Of a stretch of 64,000 nucleotides of DNA, positions 45,620 to 55,984 are shown one piece after another. Position 1 is the first letter of the stretch; each line of letters begins with the position of its first letter. Under the pieces are notes generated by a model, which made no database searches, was not told the DNA's origin, and saw only the letters and a list, made by a program, of their open reading frames with translations. Made by a program: the position numbers and the translations under genes. The DNA is from Marsupella aquatica. Taxonomy: Eukaryota; Marchantiophyta. Location of the stretch: the NCBI GenBank assembly GCA_973895155.1, contig OZ316891.1, forward strand, positions 16,740,001 to 16,804,000. Reading direction: 5' to 3'.

Positions 45620-48600
45620 TTACTCTTCTGACTCTTCACTGTCCTCATCTCCAGATCCAAGGTCCACCACATTCTTCGACACCTCATCATCTTTAGATTG
45701 CTGAGAAGCATTGCCACCCTCACCCTCGTCTTCCGAATCAAAATTTAGAATAGCACGGAGCCTGTCCTGCTTCTTACTTCCAGGAATCTTCTTAGGAGGA
45801 GTTGGTGCAACCACTTCTTTGTTCTGTAAAAGATCGAGGAAGACCTTACCGGAAGTATCAACAAACTCTGGCCGATTTTCCAGCCCAACAACAAAGCAAC
45901 CAGAATAATCTCCAGCCACAAACGTACTACCGGAACCTACTGTCCAGTCCATAATGATATCTCCAGGAAGAGTCACCAATTCCAAAATAGTTTGCATGAA
46001 ACCCACAGGCAAGCGTGAATTTCCTGCAAATTGGAGCTCAGGAGTCGGGTCATGTCGCGGCAACAAAAACCCAATAATGTTAGTGACGGAAGGGTCTTCT
46101 TCATTCGATAGTGGCCGGAACTTGGGGTCTTTCGGGACCCTTCCCTTTGTCGAAATGCGGCAAAATATATTAAGAGTAAGTGTGAATATCTGCAACACAG
46201 TTTCCCAATGAAGGCAGTATAAGAAAACAGACACATATATTAGCGCTTGGCGCTAGTCAACCCTTCATCCTTACGAAAGATAAGTGAATTGTAGATATAG
46301 CGAATGCTAATAGTAGCGTCGGGCGCTAGTATGTGCAAGAGGAATTGTTACCTGAGTATCAGATCGGGGCCTATACATTGGTGTAGTCATGACCACATGG
46401 TGGGTTGAAATACACTGGAAACACTTAGAATCCTGGCAAGCCGCAATCACTTCAGATACCTGATCATAGTCTCCTCTGTGTAAAATTGCAAGTAGGCCAT
46501 CGTCTGCCAGGAACGGCTCCATGGCTCGGAAGAAAGAGCTGGGAATAGTGTAATCCTGAAGGTTCCACTTGGGAACCTTCCGATCAAGAAGTGTTGGTTT
46601 TAATCCAGTGGGAATGTAGATGAAACCAGCATCCACACCAAAGCCCCTCTCTTTTCCTCCATGAATTACTCCCTTCTCTCTATCTCCTGACTTTACCAAT
46701 TCCTTTCCCCAGGCCTCAACTTTAGTAACCCACATGGGCTTCATCCCCTTGTTAAATACCGAATCATAAAATTTGTTTAAATTGGACTCCACAAAATAGT
46801 GTCTAGAACACCTTCGCTTAAAATTCCCGACATCTCTCTGGAGTCCATAGGAAATAACGTCTTGAGTAGATGATGCTGCTCTATCCTCACCGGCGCCTCT
46901 CTTTTTCTTTTTCTTTGTGCTAGTTGCGTCAATAGGGACAATGGATTTTCCAGCACCATCCGGGGTCCCTTGATCCGGGGTTTCTTGAGCTCTAGTGTTT
47001 GCCTCCGATGCCTGAGGAGTTGCATCATTCTTCCCTTTGGCAGCCGGGACCTCCGTGTCGGACTTTCGACCTCCTGTTAGGCACAAAAACTTGCATGAGT
47101 CCAACCTTTCAGACTAGCGCCAGGCGCTATTAATCAAAGGAATTTCCAAATGTAACTCCTGCATAAGCAACGCCAACAAGTAACCAAAAAGCGCTTAGAC
47201 TACTCACTTTTCTTGAAGGACCTTGTGGAGTCACTTGGTGCAGCTGACTCATTCTTTGCCTTTGCTCTTGGCTTACGACTTCGGTCAACGTGCATGACAA
47301 GAGACTCACAATTCTTTTGTAACTCAGAGGCAGATTCGTCAACATCAGACTGGAGACCTTGCTTCGTTGCAGTCACATAGTTGGCAGGGATCTGGGACTT
47401 CTGCAACTTCATGAAGGCATCCTTCTCAGCTTCGTCGAACGGTAAATCCCATTTGTCTGTGTAGAGGTACCATGGACAGTGAAGTCTCTCCCACTCCGAC
47501 AATGAACGTGGTGGAAACTTTCCCTCCGCTGGGTACATCGAATACAGGTCAAAAATAGCGTCTCCCTCTTCAATAGACACCCATTTCTGAAATGCAGCCG
47601 GGTATGCCCATAGAGTGTCAGGAGATCTAAGCTCCATCCACATGTAAAACCGGTATAGATATCGTTTGGCTCTCTTCCGGATCCGCTCTGTGTAATCTTC
47701 CTTGTCGGCATATTTGGAAGGCCACAAGTTGTTGAAGAATTTTGCCTTGACAAGATCCCCAAAGTTTCTGAATTCATCGAGAATGATCTTAAGCATGGCC
47801 TCTATTGACTCACACCCAGACTTTGTGAGACGGTCAGCCGGCATCCGGTCATAAATCTGTTTGAAGGAAGTGTGAAGCATTCCAGTTGCAATTCCCTCCA
47901 CAATATTCCAAGTATGCCATGTATGGCACCACTGCTTCATAGGCTCGTCGTTGACACTTGCAAGATGGAAAAACTGTTTCCGAATCTCGGGAGTGCAGTG
48001 GGCTACTAGAAGGGTGCACCTCAATTTTGGATCTAGGTATGAAACAGCAGTAAACAACCTGGCTCGATCCATTGTGCATACAACTGTGTCTGGCTTCTTC
48101 TCCCGTTTGTTCTTCTTAGTTACGGGATACATCTCAGCACAGGTTCCCAAATAATCTCCAAAATCCGGATGAAGTAAAGGGGTGATGTTCATCACTTTGA
48201 TCGACCAATCTTTGGTCGCCTCCTTCATCATTGCCTCATGCCTCTTTGTGGTCTCCTCTTCTGACCAAGGAGCCCCTTGAGCTTTGGCTAAAGCCATATC
48301 AGACTTAAATTGATTTGAGTAAGACTTGATTTTGTCCACACACAGAATGTAGATGAGAGTATCCTGTGGCATTTTATGTGTAAACCAAGACCCCTTTCTT
48401 GTCTTCTTTTGGATCGCCTCAAACTTTGCCATGTTTGCGCTGTCGATGAGTGGCTTATAGTGATCAAGATCACGCGACAGAATTTGGGAAATTCTGTCCG
48501 CGTCAAGAATCCAAGAAGGCTCGACGACTGCTTGTCCAAGCCTGGATGCAATGAAAAGGAATTAGTAGCGCCGGGCACTAGCAAAAATTGGGGAATGAAC

Positions 48601-49231
48601 ACTTTTGCAAAGCATGTTTGGTCCAAAATGAATGACCAGGGTTACAACAGTTAACGAATAGAACTTACTGGTTCACGGTGTGCATTGCCGCCTCGAGCTC
48701 AACTAGCGAACCTCTGTCACCATTGAAAATGATGCAAATCACATGAGGATGATACTTCAAGTTGTCCGGATTCTCCCTGGTGTTGATTGACCAGGAGTAC
48801 AATCGATGATTTCCGTCAAACACACAAAACATTTTATCTTTTAGAATATGGAACGTTGGGTCCGCATCACACTCTTCCTCAAACTTGTCGTTCTTTGCGA
48901 CCCAGATTGGATCCCAAGAGTCCCGGATATCGCTGGTGCATATCTGAGGAACCCCATCGGCATTCGCAGGCTGAACGTAGAAAGGCATCCCAATGCGCGA
49001 GTTGTACTCGGTGACCCAGAATGATTCTTTCAACTTCTCAATCGATGCACTTTCTTTCTGTAAGGTTCGAACAACCTCCATGGGGAGCAATCTACAAAGA
49101 GGAATTTGAGGTGGCTCCTTATCGAATCCTCGAAAATCCTTCTCGAACAACAATGCGTGCTTTGATATTACCTCATCCATTGATAAGCCAATGTCACTAA
49201 CTTCACCCATGGAGACCTCCTTAGGGTCCAT
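45620..49231 (-). CDS. ParB/Srx-like domain fused to DNA methyltransferase-like protein, four exons, 1062 residues
   Basis: The exons on the minus strand are 49231-48669, 48541-47208, 47073-46352 and 46189-45620 (3189 bases, frame kept, all introns GT-AG). Residues 40-187 resemble the ParB N-terminal (sulfiredoxin-fold) domain, with MFCVFDGNHRLYSW at 134-147 giving the family signature DGNHR. Residues about 188-630 are a large charged region without recognised motif, and residues 640-720 are basic and low-complexity. Residues about 760-1010 resemble a beta-class N4/N6 DNA methyltransferase in permuted order: MEPFLADDGLLAILHRGDYD in exon 3, then motif I DWTVGSGSTFVAGDYSG (954 onward) and VVGLENRPEFV. 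The catalytic (D/S)PPY is not evident; IYIPTG lies where it might be expected. In bacteria and phages ParB and such methylases are often joined. Here the gene has introns. It may bind SAM without methylating. Confidence 0.72.
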
Positions 49232-50529
49232 TCTCCCTCTCCTTGACCTCGGGTAGGGCTATGCAGATTCAGGTTTGGAAGTTGATAGGGATGCAGTCGA
49301 TCAAGTGACGCGACGGGTGTATATTGAACCAGCGAATGAAGACTGAGAGGACTCAGAATGACCACCATCAGCCTCCCCCATTCTCGTATCACCCAGCCAA
49401 AAGTTGTCGTGGAGAGCGACTCGACCACCCGACACTGTCGTACGCGCCGTGCAGTTCTTGTGACAATCACGTCTCAAAATGTACGGGACCAATAAAGGAC
49501 GCACATACGCACTTGAAAAACTTGTACAGTCCGAGGTCTGAGCGCTTAGACGGACTAAATTATCCCAAACGAGCGATCTCCACCTCGTATTAAGACACCG
49601 ATACAATGGACCCACCCATTCGATTACAACGGTCCCAAGTACAGATGGCATTCTCTGATTGGACTTTCATCCCAGACAAAAGCAAAAAGGGTTCCGTGAA
49701 CCTCAATCTACTATAATATTACCGTTGGAAAGTGACCGTTGGAACCACATCAGTGTTGGTAGTTGTGGATAGCGCCAGGCGCCATTATACAACATACCTT
49801 CAAATGTATCTGAAAAACCGTCTTCATGTAGATACGGGCAGTACTGTCAATACTATTCTCTATAAATTTTCCAATTTTGTGCAGGTGTTGACAAGCCAAC
49901 TTTAGTAGCGCTCGGCGCTAGTATTCAAATAAATGATGAAATCGGAGTCCAATGACAACAAACATGACCACATGAACCCATTCATTCAACGAATATTCCA
50001 ATGAATTACAATAGCGCCTGGCGCTATTAAAATGCACATCAATTGAACAGAATTTGTTGAAATAAAAGTAAAAAATAACTCCAAACGGGTCTGACTTGTG
50101 ATTCCTTTAATTAATAGCGCCCAACGCTATCAAAAACAATTTAAAGATAAGACATGTCACGACAGTGTTAAGGACACTTTGTTTCTCATAATAGCGCCGA
50201 ACGCTACTAAAAACATTGATAGCAAACGAGTGTTTACAACAATTTCAAAGAAATCGATCAGGTTTGCATTCAGAAATACAATGCTAACACTGGAGTAGAA
50301 CCGGAAATTAAAGCTTGGTATTCTGAATTCAAAAGCATTGACACCGATGTAAAAATGAACGGTTGTGCCGTTCATATACAAAATGTTACAGTACACTAGA
50401 AATCCGGCATACGATGAAGGAACGGTATGCATTTTCTATCGGAAAAATGTGTGGAAACAGATCCTATCAACCTCGATGGATCCTCCAAGTCTCTCCAGCA
50501 CTCGAACGATATGCTCTGACAACGGGAAA
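49232..50529. promoter_or_regulatory. Spacer between the ParB-type gene and the small frame, with five dyads
   Basis: No supported coding sequence. It contains dyads at 49770, 49906, 50012, 50115 and 50192, spaced 77-136 bases apart. An open frame on the minus strand (49301-49651) lies in the presumed 5' leader of the ParB-type gene and has no recognisable domain. The promoter of that gene should be here. Confidence 0.6.
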
Positions 50530-50958
50530 TCAGTCTTCCCACCAACTTGGCTTGTACGCATCGGAGTCGTCATTCGAGTCGCTTGATCCATACCACACAA
50601 ATCCTTGCCTACTCGGTGATGAGTCCCCGCTCGAAGAATGATCACTCTTAGTGGATGAAGAAGGCTCGGAGACACCCGTGCAGATAGTGTCGGCTCTCGG
50701 ACGGCCGACTAAAGCAAGGGCGATATCCCTAGCGGGAACAGAAGTCGGGCCGCTTGGATTTGGCCGACTGGCTCCTTCGCTGTGGCCTGCAGGTGGGGCA
50801 TTCTTCGTCTTCGAGATGAGTTTGCCCTTCTTCGAGATTGGAACCGTCATCCTCTCGGCATTCGGCCGAGGCGGTAAGCTATTTGATGCGGGGGTCTCCC
50901 GGTCGGTGTCGCTTGGGACAAGTGCCTCCTCCTTTGCCTTCCCTCGTGGAGGTGCCAT
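50530..50958 (-). CDS. Small serine-rich hydrophilic protein of the MULE (142 residues)
   Basis: The ATG at 50958 opens MAPPRGKAKEEALVPSDTDR. The middle has a basic stretch (MTVPISKKGKLISKTKN), and the C-terminal 40 residues are Ser/Asp-rich and acidic, ending DSDAYKPSWWED. A longer open frame upstream to 51141 is hydrophobic and Arg/Ser low-complexity, so I prefer the internal ATG. It is disordered by composition, with no known domain. It lies alone between two dyad clusters. It could be a separate third gene, as in three-gene MULEs, or a first exon of something larger. Confidence 0.45.
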   Translation of the reverse strand: MAPPRGKAKEEALVPSDTDRETPASNSLPPRPNAERMTVPISKKGKLISKTKNAPPAGHSEGASRPNPSGPTSVPARDIALALVGRPRADTICTGVSEPSSSTKSDHSSSGDSSPSRQGFVWYGSSDSNDDSDAYKPSWWED

Positions 50959-51141
50959 TGAAAGTGAGGATGAGAATGAGAACAAGAAGCGCAGACAAGA
51001 ATGCGAACGAGGACAAGAGCGCGAACTAGGACGAGAATGAGAAACGAGGACGAGAACGAGAACAAGAACGCGCACGAAGCAAAATAGAACCACTGGGCCC
51101 AAAAGCAAGAACAAGAACCACGCGCCCCAAAGATGAGCCAC

Positions 51142-51721
51142 AACTGTGACTCAGTGAAGAATGGCTCAACAATGAGGTTATCGGAGAAGAACGGCGAGAT
51201 ATAAGGAGAATTCGCACTTGGTCCAGGGTACCCACTTCGAAGAGGACCCTCTGAGAGCACTTTCGGAGACGCTTCCTTTCTGATACATTTGGACCCGGGC
51301 GGATCGGATTCACAAAGATCCAGTGGAGATCTTCAAGTGTGCCAACTTAATGACTCGTATTGTATCGCATTATCGTACTTTTCCTTCCATTGAATGTTTT
51401 CAAGTCCATTGAAATAGGTAGCGCCAGGCGCTATTATTAATTGCCTTCGTACTCCTCACCCAGAGGTAGCGCCAGGCGCTATTATTATTGGCATTCGTAG
51501 TCCTCACCCAAGAGTGTTTTACACTTAGAGGTAGCGCCAGGCGCTAGTAACTATGAACCCAAATCTTGCCATTGGTAAGACGACAAAATATCATTGATGG
51601 AGTGCGTCCAAATCTATAACGACTCTATAGTGAGAATGAAACGTTTACTTCTCGTACTCGAATCTCATGATAAACATATTTCATTTCGCGCGGGGCAAAG
51701 GCATATCCCTCTTTTGAAGCC
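51142..51721. promoter_or_regulatory. Upstream region of the MULE transposase with three dyads
   Basis: The dyads TAGCGCCAGGCGCTA at 51419, 51467 and 51532 are identical and 48-65 bases apart. The blocks between them repeat (ATTATTA..GCCTTCGTA/GCATTCGTA...CTCCTCACCCA/TCCTCACCCA), so the first two units arose by local duplication. The transposase start is 175 bases after the last one. Confidence 0.7.
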
Positions 51722-54700
51722 ATGGCTCAAAATATTGTTGTCACAAGGAAGGACACTCGGGATGTAATCACAATTCCCGTCCTTGAATCATCTGAATCAA
51801 AGCGTGTTTCAGAGGAATATTTGGGAGTGAGATTTGATGTCGCCAAGGAGTCTATTTTAGCAATCTTGTTAGTGTCGGTTTGTTTGGGGAAGACTCCAGT
51901 TTTCTACGATGTTGTTCATGGTCAAAGGTATTGGACTTTGGAGGCTCAGAAAGAATATGAGGTTTTTGTTTTGAGAGATTCTGGGGCCTCCTGTACTTGT
52001 CCTCCCACAGCGGCTGAACTCGATGTCATTGAACTCTCGGAAAGTTCTAGAGATGATAAGCAAGCGACAACTACTCTCGGAGAGAAGATTCCAGTTTACC
52101 CATCCGAGGTTAAAAAGGAGTGTAATGCGGATCGAGAAAAGATTGTGCCTTTAACTGTGTACCGGCAGAGTGCAATGGATACAATCTTGAAATCCAAAGG
52201 TCATAGTGAATTGTCTCGGTTTATAAGGGGGAGTGATTTTGTTAATCACGTAGTGCCTAGTCTTCCCACATCTTACAATGGGAATGTGGTTTTTGAGTTA
52301 CCCCCGATAGACTGTGTGAACGCTGGTGAACGTTTGAAAGATATGGATCGTGGTAAGGATTGTTATTATTGGACTCGGATTCTGAAAACGTCTTCAAATG
52401 TTCTTCCGAAGAAAATGTGGGATTTTGGGAAAGTCCAGTGTACCGGATCGCTGCAGTGTCGAAATAATGCTTGTCCGTGGTGGAAAGACAACAAGTTTCA
52501 AAATAATGAGATGTGGGCAAGAACCCCAAAACTTTCAGGCCCATTCCGAGTTGGGGAATTGATCTCCGAAGGTGGAGTTGTTTGTCACCATTGCTCCGAA
52601 CCTCCGATGTGCATTGAGGCTTGCCCTGCTCTAATGTTCTACATGAATCCATCTGCGAAAGTTGACGTTAAGTCTTTGGCCCACATGTCACGACTAGCTG
52701 TTCATATGGGATTTCACAATCATCCCAGTCAACGGGTCTTTTCGAGGGAGGCAAAAAAGGTTGCAAGGTCTCATCTGGAGAAGGGATTCACTGCAAACCC
52801 CATGGCATCCCCAGCAGGGATAAAAAACTCTACGACTGAGACACTGACAAATACATTTTGCGAGGCCTCTGTTGAAGAAATCTCTCTCGAAGAAGAGAAG
52901 GAAATTTGGGAGTCCCTGATGGTCGTGGCATCTCCTCAGAAGTTTGCATCTATGTTAAGGAGTGTCCGTCAAGATCAGAAGGGGAAAGGGGAACTGGAAT
53001 TTCTTGTGAGGATGCAAAAGTGTATCCGACTGCCTTTTCTTCATAGGTTCTTGCTCCCTGGTCAAGGCTGTCGGGACGAGAGTGCTCATATCTTTAAAAT
53101 GATCGTAAAAGGTGACGAGAGTGGTCTGGACCTGCTCCAAAGAATGAAATCTGGTGGGTCGTTAGAGGGTTCATGGGTAAGTTTTGACGTGATGCATCGA
53201 AGCACGGCAGATTGGCTTACTTTTAGTGCCCATGTATATGATCATCATTACCGGGCACTTTGCACCATATTCACTTGTGAGCTAAAGGCCGAAGATGCAA
53301 AATCTCTGGAGAGAGCCTGGCGTTTGATGCTAGAGGTTGCCAATGAAAATGGTTTAGAGGATGTTACAATTCAGGGATTCATGGCAGATAATGCTCAGGC
53401 TGGTTGGAATGTTGTTCGAAACGTGTTCTTTGACGGTGTACCCGACCCAGAGCGAGAAAGATCAGATGCCTTTCATTTTTTCCAATCTTTTCATCGTCAT
53501 TCCCAAGAAGGTGTGAAAGATGGAAAGCACGGAGAGCACAAGGAGATGTGGGATCGTCTTCGGAACGTGCCAACTTTCTTGAAAGCATATCGAATCTCGA
53601 GGGAAATCGATGACTGGTGGAGGTCTGGCAATTGTCACTCAGGCAAACTTCGGATGCTGCAAGAGTGGCTGTCTTGGTGGGTTGTTCGATGGAGACAATG
53701 GGGGAACTTCATAAGACTGGTGAGTTATACACTACTCTAGGATGCATGTTCCCATTAATAGCGCTCGGCGCTAGTGAAGCATGTGTGAGATAGAAGAGTT
53801 CCTTATCCGCAAGAGTAGCGCCGAGCGCTAATAATCCGTTTGGACTATGAGTGATGTAAGGACTTACTTTATTCTGTGTTCAACAATTCTTTACATGGAA
53901 ATATCATCATTAGTTTATTAGCGTCTGGCGCTACTGTTATTTCCATTGTGTTGCCACTTTTGTGTGCAATGTTTCAGAGCAAGAGTGCCGAAGAAGTTGG
54001 GATGATTCCTAATTGTACTGGTTCAGAATCTAGGCATGCTGGAATGAAAGCATGGCAACAGAAAAAAAGGTTGGTCTGTTTGAAGGATGCAAAACGGACC
54101 AAAATAGAGCGGTTGCTCAAATTGCTGCTTATACTGCATACAAAAGGGGATTGAGCAGAGGAACTGGCCCAACTATTTTTGAGCTTGCCTTCAAATCGGC
54201 AGACCTGGTGGGGTCACCGCGTCTCTTTGAGGAAGCCACCAATCTCCTCCTGTCAAACGCTGCTGATTTTGATTTGGAAAGAAGCGTTCTATTGAATGGT
54301 GATGTTGTAACTCGATCGGTGAAACGAAAAGGACATGCAACTGGGAACGTCTCGGCAGAAGACTCGCACAGGCATGATACCATCCTTGTTACTTCACCAA
54401 ATACAAAAGGTTTGAAAAGGAGAAACCTGCATTCCACTGATTTTGAGAAAATGCCTTCTACGCCTTCAGCCGGTGGAATTGATGCGGTCCATAATTTGTC
54501 AGAAAGCGATGCTTATGAGGAAGTTGTGGTCATTGACACACCTTCGCGTCAAGCAACAAGATCCTCTGTCCCACCAGTGACCCCTGCAAGACCTGTCGAG
54601 ACTGCATATTGTCATTCAGTTTCCCCAATGGAAAGTGAAGTACCTCCCGGTGCCTCACAGTTGCGTCGGACCTCAAAACGGGGTGCGGGTCCAGTGTGTA

Positions 54701-55503
54701 ACAGAACCCTTGGACGGGGAGGTAGTCGTGATGAATGTCGAAATCGAGTAAAGAAGGTAGGCCTTCCAAATCCAGATGGTGTTGTTGCAATTTCTGTGAG
54801 AGGATGCAAAATGTTCAGGGGGCAACCTTATAACAATCAGATATGGTTTTGCCCCAACAACCACTGTCACCAAAGCACAACAAGGAGAGGAGTCTCGGAC
54901 ATTCCCAATGTTCCTTCACATCTCCCAATTGCCAGAGGGACCAATCTTTGTGGAGCAGAGATTCAATTTTTGAAAGAACAAGGACTTGTTCTCTCTGAAG
55001 GCCGTGGAGATGAAATCGAAGCACCGTTGCCTTCTGTGTTACGGATTGATGTCAATCTTTTCCCGGAGAGGATCAACCTAACTGACCCATCTGTGAGGTG
55101 TGCTTCAAGGAACAGGAAGAAATGCTTGCAAAGAGTGCATCTTACCCAAACACATTTGAAGAGAATTGAAGCCTCTGAAAAAGAAGTGATGAGCGTCATT
55201 GGAGAGAGAGAGATCACGAGTGGAAATGCATCGGGGAAACAGTTTTGTATCCGGACCCATGAACATGAGAGATCAGTCGCCTCTTATTGGGTTCAGATAT
55301 GTTGTTTCCCATGTTGCTCCTACGAGGATTTCTACCGTCGGCATACTTATTGGAAGCCTTACATGCCTTGCAAACATGTGTATTGGGTGTTCAAGAATGT
55401 GTTCAAACTAGATGTGCTCAATTCGACATTATGTAGCCAACCAATTCTAACGTTGGGAGAAGTCCGTTACATACTTGATAGGCAGTTGGGAACGAGAATG
55501 TAG
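51722..55503 (+). CDS. Mutator-like transposase with SWIM-like finger, two exons, one frame break
   Basis: Exon 1 is 51722-53719 (666 codons from ATG). The intron is 53720-53977 and holds three dyads. Exon 2 is 53978-55503. Residues about 240-345 form a WRKY/GCM1- or FLYWCH-like DNA-binding region (QCRNNACPWW ... HMGFHNHPSQ). The catalytic core shows D489 in WVSFDVMHRS and D556 in GFMADNAQAGW. The third acidic residue is not certain. The C-terminal region has a SWIM-like finger (CCFPCC at 55300 ... MPCKHVY at 55366) in which the first pair is spaced more widely than the canonical CxC. Exon 2 changes frame at a run of seven A (54062-54068). On either side the frame is long and open, so this is one recent lesion, an assembly error, or slippage. 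Confidence 0.82.
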
Positions 55504-55594
55504 ACTGTTGCTTTATCGTTGAACAGCTACAATTGTAGTTTGTCTTTTCTAACGGGCAGAAGTGTGAGTTCTTAAAGTGTTGTTTTTTTGTATA

Positions 55595-55618
55595 ATACAA
55601 TACGCGCTAGTATTGTAT
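55595..55618. terminator. Perfect hairpin after the transposase stop
   Basis: ATACAATAC and GTATTGTAT pair perfectly around the loop GCGCTA, 91 bases after the transposase stop. The loop equals one end of the dyad family (GCGCTA). It may form part of the 3' end-processing region, but that is a guess. Confidence 0.4.
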
Positions 55619-55782
55619 GACTTTGTTTTGACTTCGTATTTCGTGGCAATATATTGGAGTCCTTGTGTGAAATAGTCAAGAAATTTCCTCTGATGTTGTA
55701 CAATGGTGGGACCCACCATAATATTGTCCGCACAATTATTGCATATATGGACGCTACATACCCTGAAGAGAAGAAACTAAAA

Positions 55783-55936
55783 TGCATACAAGAAAAAAAA
55801 TACTCATACAAGAAAACAGAAACTCATACAAGAAAACAGAACCTCGTACGAGTAAATAGATATGCTCATACGAGGAACTTGTTTACTTGTACGAGACAAA
55901 ATTTTGCTTGTACGAGGCAAAATTGGCTCGTATGAG
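55783..55936. repeat. Cluster of CTYRTAYRAG decamers at the right end of the MULE
   Basis: Seven copies lie at 55803, 55823, 55843, 55865, 55886, 55907 and 55927, about 20 bases apart, with a variant at 55783. All read CTYRTAYRAG (CTCATACAAG, CTCGTACGAG, CTTGTACGAG and so on), a degenerate palindrome. One copy is at the left end (44920). The 20-base spacing is about two helical turns, as expected for subterminal transposase-binding sites. Confidence 0.85.
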
Positions 55937-55942
55937 AATATC

Positions 55943-55975
55943 TATTTGCTACTTGCTAGCACGATGGTTATACCC
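55943..55975 (-). repeat. Right terminal inverted repeat of the MULE
   Basis: The reverse complement begins GGGTATAACC and carries TCGTG, AGCAA and TAGCAAA, as in the left end. Confidence 0.7.
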
Positions 55976-55984
55976 GCCCGATTG
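55976..55984. other. Right 9-bp target-site duplication (GCCCGATTG) of the MULE
   Basis: Partner of 44844-44852. Confidence 0.9.

Larger units (their letters stand above)
45018..53933. repeat. Seventeen dispersed 15-bp dyads, consensus TAGCGYYNRRCGCTA
   Basis: Copies start at 45018, 45082, 46241, 46314, 47115, 48566, 49770, 49906, 50012, 50115, 50192, 51419, 51467, 51532, 53759, 53816 and 53919, each 15 bases long. The outer arms TAGCG and CGCTA are nearly constant, with one mismatch in copies 45018, 48566 and 49770. The middle five bases vary but always read pyrimidine, pyrimidine, any, purine, purine. By position, two are in the 3' tail of the ParB-type gene, one each in its introns 1 and 2, two in its intron 3, five between that gene and the small frame, three before the transposase, and three in the transposase intron. 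None is in an exon. A weaker variant (TAGCGAATGCTA) lies at 46298. Confidence 0.95.
44853..55975. mobile_element. Mutator-like DNA transposon carrying a ParB-methyltransferase-like gene (11.1 kb)
   Basis: The limits come from the 9-bp duplication and from imperfect terminal inverted repeats. The first 33 bases (GGGGGATCTC..., with TCGTG and TAGCAAA) and the reverse complement of the last 33 (GGGTATAACC..., with TCGTG and TAGCAAA) match at about 22 positions. Inside are a transposase with a MULE core and SWIM-like finger (51722-55503, plus), a small serine-rich frame (50530-50958, minus) and a ParB/methyltransferase-like gene (about 45172-49231, minus). Seventeen copies of TAGCGYYNRRCGCTA occur in the non-coding parts. 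Three-gene MULEs with non-coding motif arrays are known from the VANDAL group. The gene content here is different. Confidence 0.88.

Noticed and set aside
45620-49231. Bacterial contamination or organelle origin for the ParB-methylase gene
   Set aside because: It has three GT-AG introns that keep the frame, lies inside a MULE with a 9-bp target duplication, and has a decayed paralog next to a plant gene.
49301-49651. Separate minus-strand gene upstream of the ParB-type gene
   Set aside because: It lies where the 5' leader should be, is Arg/Ser/Val-rich without motifs, and has no counterpart near the relic copy.
50651-51040. Plus-strand 129-codon frame in the MULE
   Set aside because: It is antisense to the small serine-rich frame and a low-complexity region, with no recognised domain. 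I could not exclude it fully, but the minus-strand frame has a better start and end composition.
54129-54437. Minus-strand frame opposite transposase exon 2
   Set aside because: Shadow of a well-supported coding exon.
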